Source of the DNA: Candidatus Babeliales bacterium
Lineage (GTDB): Bacteria > Babelota > Babeliae > Babelales > Vermiphilaceae
Reading direction: 5' to 3'
NCBI GenBank assembly: GCA_020050795.1
Contig: JAGVKD010000017.1
Span: forward strand, 1 to 39,032
Length of the DNA stretch: 39,032 nt
The notes beneath the pieces are model-generated. The model saw only the letters and a program-made list of their open reading frames with translations. It did not search any database and was not told the origin of the DNA. Of the stretch, positions 15,938-23,917 are shown piece after piece. The translations under genes and the position numbers were made by a program. Within the stretch, counting starts at the first letter, position 1. Each line of letters starts with the position of its first letter.

Positions 15938-17507
15938 GTCCAGTTTTCTTGTTTATTGCATCAAGAAATTCTTGGTTATTTTTCGATTTCTTCATCTTCT
16001 CAATCAAGAATTCCATTCCTTCAATGGTATTCATGCCAGACAAGAATTTTTGCAAGACCCAGACTTTATTAAGATCTTCTGGAGTATGCAACAAATCATC
16101 GCGGCGAGTACTTGATTGCAAGAGATCAAATGAAGGATAGACACGACGGTTCGAAAGCTTACGCGTCATATGCATTTCCATATTACCCGTACCTTTGAAT
16201 TCCTCGTAGATCACTTCGTCCATGCGAGAACCGGTATCAACCATCGCAGTGGCAAGAATGGTAAGTGAACCACCCTCTTCAACCGCGCGTGCTGCACCAA
16301 AAAAGCGTTTTGGTGCTTGCAATGCATGCGCATCGATACCACCAGTCAGAATTTTGCCTGATGCAGGCGCCGTGGTGTTATATGCACGCGCCAAGCGTGT
16401 GAGAGAATCAAGCAGGATGACCACATCTTTGCCCGATTCCACTAAGCGCTTTGCTTTCTCGATAACGAGCTCTGCAACTTGCACGTGACGTTCTGCAGAT
16501 TCATCAAAGGTAGAACTGATCACCTCTGCTGATGAACCTTTGACCGTACGCTTCATATCTGCAACTTCTTCTGGTCGCTCATCAACGAGCAACACAATCA
16601 GATGCAATGTCGGATGATTTGCGATTAATGCGAGAGCAATTTCTTTGAGGAGTAATGTTTTACCCACTTTTGGTGGCGCAACCATCAAACCACGTTGCCC
16701 CTTACCAACAGGAGTGAACAAATCCATGATGCGCGTTGCAATAGCATTTTGATCAAATTCGAGATTAAATTTTTCTCGTGGATGAATAGGACTCAATGAA
16801 TCAAAGTTGTGACGATCCGTCATTTTCATTGGGTCTTCATCATTCACTTCGCTCACTTTGAGGAGCGCAAAATATTTTTCACCTTCTTTTGGTTTGCGGA
16901 TCACACCTTTTACGGTGTCTCCCGTGCGCAAACCAAAGCGGCGAATTTGTGATGGAGAAACATAAACGTCATCTGGGCCAGAAACGTAGTCATAGGCCGC
17001 AGAGCGTAGGAATCCAAAACCATCCGGTAATTTTTCAAGAACACCCATTACTTCCATTTCTAGATCGGGATGCTCTTCGATATATTTCATGCGCTCAATA
17101 AGAATATCTTTGCGCATAAGACCGGCACCAACAATACCAAGTCTGCGGGCATACAAACTTAAATCTGCAATCGTAAACTCTTCGAGTGGAGTGCTGCGAT
17201 CGCCCGGCATTGGTACTGGGGGACGACTGTTATATTGTTTTTGTGGAGGTTGTTGCTGACGTTGTTGTTGCTGCGGACGGGCCTCTGGCTGAGGACGAGC
17301 GTCATGTTGCTGATTGGTGGTCGTGCTTCGCGGTGCTCTGCGTGGCGCTTGCTGACTCGCTCTTGCGCGAGCTGGGCGAGGAGCCTCAGAATCATCATCT
17401 TTAGGCAACCCAACGAAAGATTCAGGAGGAGTCACCATTTCTTCTGGTGCGTTATCTGCCTCTTGTGACGCAATTTTTTTTGCATCTGGATTTGTCTTCG
17501 TTACCAT
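15933..17507 (-). CDS. rho: Transcription termination factor Rho
   Basis: Rho is a hexameric RNA-dependent ATPase that ends transcription. The order is: a low-complexity Gln/Pro/Arg-rich segment (about 40-105), the Rho N-terminal helical domain ([19 protein letters not shown]), the cold-shock-like RNA-binding domain ([34 protein letters not shown]), then the ATPase with Walker [25 protein letters not shown] and [13 protein letters not shown]. At 524 residues it is longer than E. coli Rho (419) because of the disordered insertion, a feature seen in several phyla and linked to RNA binding or condensation. ATG 17505-17507 has GGGAG upstream. A leader of nearly 300 bases may serve autoregulation. 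Confidence 0.97.
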   Translation of the reverse strand: MVTKTNPDAKKIASQEADNAPEEMVTPPESFVGLPKDDDSEAPRPARARASQQAPRRAPRSTTTNQQHDARPQPEARPQQQQRQQQPPQKQYNSRPPVPMPGDRSTPLEEFTIADLSLYARRLGIVGAGLMRKDILIERMKYIEEHPDLEMEVMGVLEKLPDGFGFLRSAAYDYVSGPDDVYVSPSQIRRFGLRTGDTVKGVIRKPKEGEKYFALLKVSEVNDEDPMKMTDRHNFDSLSPIHPREKFNLEFDQNAIATRIMDLFTPVGKGQRGLMVAPPKVGKTLLLKEIALALIANHPTLHLIVLLVDERPEEVADMKRTVKGSSAEVISSTFDESAERHVQVAELVIEKAKRLVESGKDVVILLDSLTRLARAYNTTAPASGKILTGGIDAHALQAPKRFFGAARAVEEGGSLTILATAMVDTGSRMDEVIYEEFKGTGNMEMHMTRKLSNRRVYPSFDLLQSSTRRDDLLHTPEDLNKVWVLQKFLSGMNTIEGMEFLIEKMKKSKNNQEFLDAINKKTGQ

Positions 17508-17756
17508 TTTCTCCCTAACACATCAATGAAAGACGTACACAATGAAACCGACATAAAAACTCCCAAAAAATCTATATATGAATTTGTCATAGAAAAGAAC
17601 AGTTAAAGAGATAAAAAAGAACAGGAATGCGGCGTTATAACCGCGTGTAACAGACAAAAATACTCATTACAGGAAAAATAGATTACCCAAAGCGTCGCTA
17701 AACATAGCAAGCACATAGAGATACAATCAACAATTCAAACTCAAAATTTTTTAATT
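17508..17756. other. Long rho leader / secF-rho intergenic region
   Basis: About 250 bases hold no open frame of note. On the minus strand the region is T-rich, as expected of an untranslated rho leader, with a possible TTGATT/TATGTT promoter near 17700-17735. On the plus strand a GCGG-N8-CCGC hairpin (about 17632-17647) and the plus-oriented terminator at 17757 suggest a possible antisense RNA. Confidence 0.4.
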
Positions 17757-17800
17757 CAGAGTGCGGGTCTTAAAAAGAGAGATCCGCACTCTGTTTTTTT
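17757..17800 (+). terminator. Plus-strand intrinsic terminator with no plus-strand gene upstream
   Basis: The ten-base stem CAGAGTGCGG/CCGCACTCTG is followed by T7 only on the plus strand; the minus side has AATTAAAAAATTTT. It lies just past the secF stop codon but points toward secF. It may terminate an antisense RNA or act imperfectly for secF. Confidence 0.6.
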
Positions 17801-17805
17801 ACGAT

Positions 17806-18702
17806 TTATTTGCGATCCAACATCATCATTATTGGACTTGCGATAAAGATCGAAGAATAAGTACCAAAAATAATACCCACGAGGAGCGCAAGTGAAAAGT
17901 TACGCAAACCTTCACCACCTAGGAAAAACATTGCACCAACGGTGAGCGCAGTCGAAATACTGGTCAACAAGGTACGGCGTAATGTTTGATTCAATGAAGT
18001 ATTCACGATTACATTGAGTGGCTGACCGGCCATTTTTTTAAGGTTATCTCGGATTCGAGAATAAATAACGATGGTATCGTTAATCGAATAACCAAGTACT
18101 GCCAAAATAGCACCGATCACATTCACAGAAATTTCACGATCCAAGAAGGCAAAAACTGCCAACATAACTAAGGCATCATGAAAGAGTGCAACAACTGCAC
18201 CAACTGCAAATGGAATTGAAAAGAATCGTGCTGCAATATAAAGGAGCATAATCGCAAGTGCAATCAAGACTGCACGAACCGATTTCCAACGAAGGGCTTC
18301 ACCCACCGCAGGACCAACCGCTTCACTTTGCAAAATTTCAATGGAACGACCAGGCAACTCTTTTTCAAGCGCAGTACGCATGTGCTCACCAAGGCCTTTT
18401 GCGTCGCTTGAGAATTTCTGGACACGGATTAGGACCTCGTTGCGACCGGAAAAATCCCGAGTCTCAACATTCTCCCAGCCATTTTTACTCAAAATTTCTT
18501 TAACTTGGGCCCCGCTGACATCCTGATCGAATTTCAGCAAAACTTGGGTCCCACCGGTAAAATCAACACTGTAGGAAAATACATATCCGCGATGTTGATA
18601 ATTGTAGATGGAAAAGGCCGCAAATGCAGCGAGAATTACCACCGAGAAAATGGCGGTCAATCCACGATATTTTAAGAAATCAATAGATGCGTGACGATTC
18701 AT
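17806..18702 (-). CDS. secF: Protein translocase subunit SecF
   Basis: SecF, with SecD, uses the proton gradient to help complete protein export through SecYEG. The protein is 298 residues: a first transmembrane helix (GLTAIFSVVILAAFAAFSIY), the conserved VDFTGGTQVLLKF, a periplasmic domain, and a five-helix C-terminal block with ALFHDALVMLAVFAF, GAILAVLGYSINDTIVIYSR, SLNQTLRRTLLTSISTAL and GTYSSIFIASPIM. The ATG at 18700-18702 has GGAG at seven-base spacing; a GTG two codons earlier is too close to it. secD is not adjacent in this window, so the usual secDF pairing is broken or secD lies elsewhere. Confidence 0.95.
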   Translation of the reverse strand: MNRHASIDFLKYRGLTAIFSVVILAAFAAFSIYNYQHRGYVFSYSVDFTGGTQVLLKFDQDVSGAQVKEILSKNGWENVETRDFSGRNEVLIRVQKFSSDAKGLGEHMRTALEKELPGRSIEILQSEAVGPAVGEALRWKSVRAVLIALAIMLLYIAARFFSIPFAVGAVVALFHDALVMLAVFAFLDREISVNVIGAILAVLGYSINDTIVIYSRIRDNLKKMAGQPLNVIVNTSLNQTLRRTLLTSISTALTVGAMFFLGGEGLRNFSLALLVGIIFGTYSSIFIASPIMMMLDRK

Positions 18703-18803
18703 AAACACTCTCCAGGCATACGGCCGTCATGGTGTGATTCTTACTTAACCTTCGGTTTTTTTTAGCATTATTAGCGTGAATGTGCAACTAATTTGAGTCG
18801 CAA

Positions 18804-19058
18804 TTAGAGCTGAATAATGGACACATATTTGCGTCCCTTCAAGCCATAATGATGCTTGATAACGCCAGGACCTGTAGCAAATAAGGTATCATCACCGCCG
18901 CGAGAAACTTGTTTGCCCGGATGGACACGTGTACCACGCTGACGAACGATAATTTCGCCACCTTGAACCACTTGACCGTCAAATAATTTGATACCAAGCC
19001 GTTTGCTTGCACTATCCCGACCGTTCGAAGTTGAACCGCCGGCCTTACTGGTTGCCAT
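18804..19058 (-). CDS. rpmA: 50S ribosomal protein bL27
   Basis: bL27 sits near the peptidyl transferase centre with its N-terminus reaching the tRNA ends. The 84-residue sequence is typical: [40 protein letters not shown] and [20 protein letters not shown]. It starts MATSKAGGS without the cleavable N-terminal extension found in Firmicutes. It usually follows rplU in an rplU-rpmA operon, but here the upstream neighbour is polA and no rplU is present. Confidence 0.97.
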   Translation of the reverse strand: MATSKAGGSTSNGRDSASKRLGIKLFDGQVVQGGEIIVRQRGTRVHPGKQVSRGGDDTLFATGPGVIKHHYGLKGRKYVSIIQL

Positions 19059-19196
19059 ACTGAGTCATCCCTTGGATTTGTTTTTAGATTCTTTGAAAGA
19101 ATTTGGATTGCTAACTTTAAGATTAGTCTCGCATTTTCCCGTTGTTTCTATACTTAATAATATGCCGAACTGGCGCTAAAAGTCAACTCGCCTCTG

Positions 19197-21917
19197 CTAT
19201 TTGGTAACGTCCTTCCAGTCAGCTCCTTGGCGGGTTGTGACCATCAAGGGAACTTGCCAATTGACGACCGATTCAAGCTCTGTTTTAACCAGAAGTTCAA
19301 CCTGGTCAGCCTTTTCTCGTGGCGCTGATATCAACAGTTCGTCATGGATCTGGAGAATTATCTTGGCACCAAAGCCCTGTTTGGCCAGTGATTTGTGTAA
19401 ATTAATCATGCCGATTTTCATAATTTCAGCGGCGGTACCCTGGGCAACGGTATTGATTGCCACCCGTTTTGCCTCATCATACAGCACTCTATTTTGTTCA
19501 TAGATAGCAGGAATATAACGGCGACGGCCATAGAGTGTGGTCACATAGCCATTCTTTTTAGTTTCTTGCACGACCGTTTCCATCCACCTGGAAACTCCTG
19601 GGTATTGGGCAAAATATTTATCAATATAGGTTTTGGCATCCTTGAATGAGATGTCCAAATCCTTAGAGAGCCCATAGGGAGTCAGGCCATACAAAATACT
19701 AAAGTTAATGCGCTTGCCCAGCTGACGCTGCTCGTGAGTGACCATATCGAGCGAAACTTCAAAAAGGCGCGCTGATGTTTCCCGGTGAATATCATGCTTT
19801 TGCAGAAAGGCATTCACCAGATGGGTATCTCGAGAAAGATGTGCCAATACTCGCAACTCAATTTGAGAATAGTCAGCTGAAACGAATACATGGCCCTGTT
19901 CTGGCTTGAAAGCCGCACGCACTTCAATGCCATGGCCCGATGAATCGGCTGGAATATTTTGCAAATTGGGGTCAGAACTAGAAAGGCGGCCAGTGGCCAC
20001 TAACCCCTGATTATAGCTTGTATGAATGCGTCCTGTTTTTTTGCTCACATAGTGCGGCAATGCATCAATATAGGTTGTTTTTAATTTGAACAGTTCGCGG
20101 TAGGTAATGATTAATCCTGGAACTGGATGCAATTTAGACAATTCAACGAGCACTTCATTATCGGTGGAATATTCACCCTTAGCGCTCTTCTTGGCAGGCG
20201 GCAGGCCGAGTGTATCGAATAATAATTCGCGCGTCTGCTTTGGTGAATTGAAGTTTATTTGGCCACGCCCTCTGCCCAAGAGTGCACAAATCTGCGCATC
20301 GATCTCATTGAGCTCACGATCCACTTTCTCGCCAAGTTGCGCGAGCTGTGCCGTGTCGAGATAGATTCCCTCTTTTTCCATGGCATAAAGCACTTGGACC
20401 AGCGGATGCTCGATCGTGGCATAGAGCGTTTTCATATGCTCTTTTTCCAACTCTTTCTCAAAAATTGGCACAAGGCGCAATGTTTGATGGGCATCATTGG
20501 CAGCATAATAGGTTGCCAATTCAAGAGGCACCTGCGAAAAATCTTTATATTTATTGTCTTTGACTACTTCTTGAAAGGTAAGCATTGATTCGTTGAGGTA
20601 GTACTCTGAAAGGCGCTTGAGGCCAATGCGCTGCCAATCTTTGGTAATCAAGCTTGCGACGATCATGGTATCCATCGCAATGTTGCGTATCTCTACGCCG
20701 TGCGTTGAAAAAAGTACCAGCTGATCAAATTTAGTGTTGTGCAAATATTTCTTTATGGCCTCATTTTCCAAGACTGGTCGCAGTGCTTGCATAACAGTAT
20801 CGCAGCTGAGTGTTTGTTCTGGAATGGCATGGGCACAGGGCACATAATAGGATGTCCCTTCTTGCACACAGAAAGAAAGACCAACGAGATTACAATCAAA
20901 GACGTTAACCCCGTCAGTTTCTGTGTCCATGGCAAAACTGTCTGACTGCTCAAGCAGTGCCACGAGCTCATCTAAATCTTGTTGAGTGATAACTGCTTTG
21001 AAATTATATTTTTTAAGCTGCTCAATCTTATCGGCAACTGAAAGTTCCCGCGCTTTGCCATCAATTTCATCAATCATTGATTTGAATTCAAGCTCGTGAA
21101 AAAGCGGCAATGCTCCACGCCAATCGCTGTGATTGAATAAAAAATCTTCTTTAGTGAGCTTGGTCGGCTCATAGTGGAGCAAAAATAGCTCGCGACTCAA
21201 AAATGCATTCTCTTTATTTTCCTCGAGCGCACTGCGCATGCGAGGTTTTTTGATCTTATCGATATTGGCATAAAGATCTTCGAGCGATTCAAACTGCTGG
21301 ACCAGCTCCTGCGCACCTTTTTTGCCTATACCATGCACGCCAGGAATGTTATCTGATGTGTCGCCAAGAAGCGCAAAATAGAAGGGAAGCTTCTCGACGG
21401 GGAACTCATTTTTTTCTGCAAATGATGCGGTATCGATAACCACATCTTTGAAGGCATCATACATAAAGACTGAATCACTCAGCGCTTGCCCCATATCTTT
21501 ATCGGAGGTAACAAACACTACAATGTCCCCTGCCGCTGAGCGATCTTTGGCAATTGAGAACATGAGATCATCCGCCTCGACACCCGATTTGCTCACTTGG
21601 GTGATGTGAATGAGATCGGCAAATTGTAGAATTTTGTCTTTTTGAGTGAATAGATCACTCGGTGGCGCTTGGCGCGTCGCTTTATATTCAGGAAAGATTT
21701 GATGGCGCGTGGTTTTGCCTGGACTGTCCCAGACAAGGGCAACATACTGCATACCGAATTTATCGACAAGGCGCCGAATCATGCGGCAAAAACTGTAGAC
21801 CGCCTGAACGGGTACGCCTTTGGAAGTGTGCAGTGGGCGCAAGCCATAATAGGCGCGATACAGAAAGGATGAACCATCAATGAGAAAAATTGTTTTTTCT
21901 GGATTAAATTTTGCCAA
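19197..21917 (-). CDS. polA: DNA polymerase I
   Basis: This 906-residue polymerase removes RNA primers and fills gaps. The N-terminal 5'-3' exonuclease/flap domain (about 1-300) has FLIDGSSFLYRAYYGL, EADDLMFSIAKD and GDTSDNIPGVHGIGKKG. The 3'-5' proofreading domain keeps its carboxylates: FAMDTETDGV, LHNTKFDQLVL and YYAANDAHQTLRL. The polymerase domain has motif A SADYSQIELRVLAHLS, motif B RQLGKRINFSILYGLTPYGL and motif C ILQIHDELL. The start is a TTG at 21915-21917 with GAGGG seven bases upstream and the family-standard N-terminus; no better ATG is near. It is a single gene with divergent exported-protein genes upstream. Confidence 0.97.
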   Translation of the reverse strand: MAKFNPEKTIFLIDGSSFLYRAYYGLRPLHTSKGVPVQAVYSFCRMIRRLVDKFGMQYVALVWDSPGKTTRHQIFPEYKATRQAPPSDLFTQKDKILQFADLIHITQVSKSGVEADDLMFSIAKDRSAAGDIVVFVTSDKDMGQALSDSVFMYDAFKDVVIDTASFAEKNEFPVEKLPFYFALLGDTSDNIPGVHGIGKKGAQELVQQFESLEDLYANIDKIKKPRMRSALEENKENAFLSRELFLLHYEPTKLTKEDFLFNHSDWRGALPLFHELEFKSMIDEIDGKARELSVADKIEQLKKYNFKAVITQQDLDELVALLEQSDSFAMDTETDGVNVFDCNLVGLSFCVQEGTSYYVPCAHAIPEQTLSCDTVMQALRPVLENEAIKKYLHNTKFDQLVLFSTHGVEIRNIAMDTMIVASLITKDWQRIGLKRLSEYYLNESMLTFQEVVKDNKYKDFSQVPLELATYYAANDAHQTLRLVPIFEKELEKEHMKTLYATIEHPLVQVLYAMEKEGIYLDTAQLAQLGEKVDRELNEIDAQICALLGRGRGQINFNSPKQTRELLFDTLGLPPAKKSAKGEYSTDNEVLVELSKLHPVPGLIITYRELFKLKTTYIDALPHYVSKKTGRIHTSYNQGLVATGRLSSSDPNLQNIPADSSGHGIEVRAAFKPEQGHVFVSADYSQIELRVLAHLSRDTHLVNAFLQKHDIHRETSARLFEVSLDMVTHEQRQLGKRINFSILYGLTPYGLSKDLDISFKDAKTYIDKYFAQYPGVSRWMETVVQETKKNGYVTTLYGRRRYIPAIYEQNRVLYDEAKRVAINTVAQGTAAEIMKIGMINLHKSLAKQGFGAKIILQIHDELLISAPREKADQVELLVKTELESVVNWQVPLMVTTRQGADWKDVTK

Positions 21918-22103
21918 TTTAAACCCTCAATAATCCGAATGAATCACTATATTACCTAGTATACTATTTTTTTGGCAATTAGCCCAAAAATGGGCTCTTG
22001 TGCTCATCGCGGATTCATGATCAACTATTTCTCATCTCTTGATTCTTGCACTCCAACCGAATAGATTATCCCATCATTAACTCAAAACTCATGAGGCCCA
22101 ACC

Positions 22104-22709
22104 ATGATGTTTTTATTACTTTTTTTGCTCATAAGCAGTGCACTGCACGCGATGGAAGACAATGGCTTTTCAGAGTATGTTTTCGAAGAACCTCTCACCA
22201 TCGAATCGCTCTATCGCCCAGGAGATCCAGACTTAGATTGGATTGATAATCTTACCTTTGAATTAATCCCAGAGAGAAAGCCGGACACAGACGAGGAACC
22301 AGAAGTTAAAAAAATAAAGCGAACGCGAGCTCCACAAATAAAAATGTCCTGCAAAGAACGAATGCGTGTTGTTCGCCAAAGGATCGCTCATCTACGCAGC
22401 CTGCCACAACCAATATTAATATTGCCAGCAATAGCCCGATCACTTTTCAACCCTCAAGTGACTAATGGCTCCCGACAGTTTTCTTGTCCCGTATGCTTAT
22501 ATAGAATCACCGCAAATAATCAACACAGAGATCAATCCAGATCACAACTCCAAAGACATTTTGAAAAGAGCAAGCGACATAAAATTAACCCTGAGCAAAG
22601 CCTCAGCAGTCAACTGCTCAAGGATCTCGTACTGCCCCTCTATGACGCTATGATCCAAGAGCGGACATTTGAGAAAGCTCCAGAAGGATACGATGATGAT
22701 GATGAATAA
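22104..22709 (+). CDS. Exported C2H2-like protein with a basic NLS-like patch (paralogue A)
   Basis: The product is 201 residues. A short signal peptide (MMFLLLFLLISSALHA) precedes MEDNGF. An acidic segment with PDLDWIDNLTFELIP follows, then a basic patch EVKKIKRTRAPQIK (about 68-81), a helical arginine-rich region (KERMRVVRQRIAHLRSLPQP), ARSLFNPQ, and a zinc-finger-like element: CPVC, 20 residues, H, six residues, H (about 130-160). The C-terminus is acidic (YDDDDE). The next gene is a paralogue with all these parts in order. Zinc binding and nuclear targeting in a host are inferences. GAGG lies upstream of the ATG. Confidence 0.75.
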   Translation: MMFLLLFLLISSALHAMEDNGFSEYVFEEPLTIESLYRPGDPDLDWIDNLTFELIPERKPDTDEEPEVKKIKRTRAPQIKMSCKERMRVVRQRIAHLRSLPQPILILPAIARSLFNPQVTNGSRQFSCPVCLYRITANNQHRDQSRSQLQRHFEKSKRHKINPEQSLSSQLLKDLVLPLYDAMIQERTFEKAPEGYDDDDE

Positions 22710-22740
22710 CCAAATTTTCAAAAACTCATGAGACCAAACC

Positions 22741-23364
22741 ATGACATTTTTATTACTTTTTTTGCTAACGAACGGTGCACTACACGCTATGGATGGTAAG
22801 AATCTTAAAGATAATTTTTTCGAAATATCTCTTGAGGCTCCAGATCATCAAGATGATTCAGAATGTGATTGGCTTGACGATCTTGCTGTTGAACCAATCC
22901 CGACGAAAAATGAGGACATGGCCAAAGAGCCAGCGGTTAAAAAAATAAAGCGAAATAGAGCCAAGCACAAAAAAATTGCGCCCGAGTACCGCATCGAAAT
23001 TGTTCGACAAAATATCTACCGCTTAGGCGGCCTGCCACAAACAGTATCGCCAGAAACTGCCCAATCACTTTTCAACCCTCAATTTATTGATGGCATGCGA
23101 TACTTATATTGCCCAGTATGCCAATATAAAATTACATCATGCGGCTCAAAATACAAACTCAAACAACAACTCCAAGGACATCTTGAAAAGGGCAAGTGGC
23201 ATTGCATTAATACCAATCTGCCCCTCGCCCCAGAATGGCTCAAACACCTCGTGTTGCCTCTTTATGACACTATGTGCACGAAGTGGACCTTCAAGGAAGA
23301 ATCCACACCAGAAAAATGTGAAGATGTATTACTGAAAAAAGAAAAGTGTGAGAATCCTAAATGA
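22741..23364 (+). CDS. Exported C2H2-like protein with a basic NLS-like patch (paralogue B)
   Basis: The product is 207 residues, a tandem paralogue of the gene at 22104; even the sequence around the start codons is alike (ACTCATGAGxCCxAACCATG before each). It has the signal peptide LLLFLLTNGALHA before MDGKN, the acidic ECDWLDDLAVEPIP, the basic patch AVKKIKRNRAKHKK, the segment AQSLFNPQF, and a finger of CPVC, 19 residues, H, six residues, H. It carries more Cys in the C-terminal tail (EKCEDVLLKKEKCENPK). The conservation of the Cys/His ligands and basic patch against a diverged background supports their importance. Confidence 0.75.
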   Translation: MTFLLLFLLTNGALHAMDGKNLKDNFFEISLEAPDHQDDSECDWLDDLAVEPIPTKNEDMAKEPAVKKIKRNRAKHKKIAPEYRIEIVRQNIYRLGGLPQTVSPETAQSLFNPQFIDGMRYLYCPVCQYKITSCGSKYKLKQQLQGHLEKGKWHCINTNLPLAPEWLKHLVLPLYDTMCTKWTFKEESTPEKCEDVLLKKEKCENPK

Positions 23365-23374
23365 GAGGACAATT

Positions 23375-23692
23375 ATGAAATATGCATGCCTTCTGGGCTT
23401 ACTGTGCGCAGCAAACGCAGTTCACTCAATGGAGTCGAGTGGAAAACAGAGTACCGTAGCTGAATTGCGAAAAACTCGAGCGCCATCAACAGGAAGGGCG
23501 CTGCTAAGCCTCTTAGATGACTCAGATGACGATAATAACAAGGGAATTCTGCCCGTTCCAGCAACTATCAGAGATTCCGAGGGAGAGCAATCAGACAAAG
23601 AAATTAGAAGACTTGCTGGATGCGGAGCTATTTTAGGTTGCATGCTTGCGGGTCTGAAATGGATAGGATTTGCACGTTATTATCTCTTATAA
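23375..23692 (+). CDS. Small exported protein with a C-terminal hydrophobic segment
   Basis: The product is 105 residues from ATG 23375, preceded by GAGAGGA and only 10 bases after paralogue B, so the three genes probably form one unit. The signal peptide MKYACLLGLLCAANAVHS precedes MESSGK. A polar, acidic middle (LLDDSDDDNNKG) is followed by a hydrophobic end (LAGCGAILGCMLAGLKWIGF), which could be a tail anchor or membrane-active helix. Function unknown. Confidence 0.65.
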   Translation: MKYACLLGLLCAANAVHSMESSGKQSTVAELRKTRAPSTGRALLSLLDDSDDDNNKGILPVPATIRDSEGEQSDKEIRRLAGCGAILGCMLAGLKWIGFARYYLL

Positions 23693-23718
23693 GAAAAAAA
23701 TCTTAATTTTTAAAAAAC

Positions 23719-23730
23719 TTCTGTTACACT
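23719..23730 (+). promoter_or_regulatory. Extended -10 promoter for the candidate small RNA
   Basis: TGTTACACT (TGnTACACT) is an extended -10 element; TACACT is at 23725-23730, placing transcription start near 23737. No good -35 box is seen, as is normal for extended -10 promoters. Confidence 0.45.
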
Positions 23731-23736
23731 ACCTGA

Positions 23737-23875
23737 ACATGTTTTTTGCTGAATATGGCGAAATATATGGGCAAAAATTTTCTGTGCAGTAATGCATACC
23801 GCTTTGCAAAAACATCTTTGCGCATTGCTGTGCAGACTCAAAAAGCTCCTCAAAATTATGAGGAGCTTTTTTTGT
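23737..23875 (+). ncRNA. Candidate structured small RNA upstream of priA
   Basis: About 140 bases lie between an extended -10 promoter and a strong intrinsic terminator with no good open frame. Within them 23782-23795 pairs with 23822-23835 over 14 uninterrupted base pairs, three of them G-U, and 23806-23810 pairs with 23817-23821 (GCAAA/TTTGC) directly inside, leaving a ten-base bulge on the 5' side. This reads as a long bulged hairpin followed by a terminator hairpin. I do not recognise an RNA family. It could alternatively be a leader, but its terminator would cut it off from priA. Confidence 0.5.
23841..23874 (+). terminator. Intrinsic terminator of the candidate small RNA
   Basis: The stem AAAAGCTCCTCA/TGAGGAGCTTTT with a six-base loop continues into T7 on the plus strand. 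It lies 44 bases before priA. Confidence 0.9.
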
Positions 23876-23901
23876 TATTCATCGCTGCAATAATGCTTTT
23901 C

Positions 23902-23910
23902 TGTTATACT
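23902..23910 (+). promoter_or_regulatory. Extended -10 promoter of priA
   Basis: TGTTATACT is an extended -10 element ending at 23910, only seven bases before the priA ATG at 23918. Transcription would start at or next to the start codon, and no Shine-Dalgarno is present. Confidence 0.5.
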
Positions 23911-23917
23911 TTCGACC

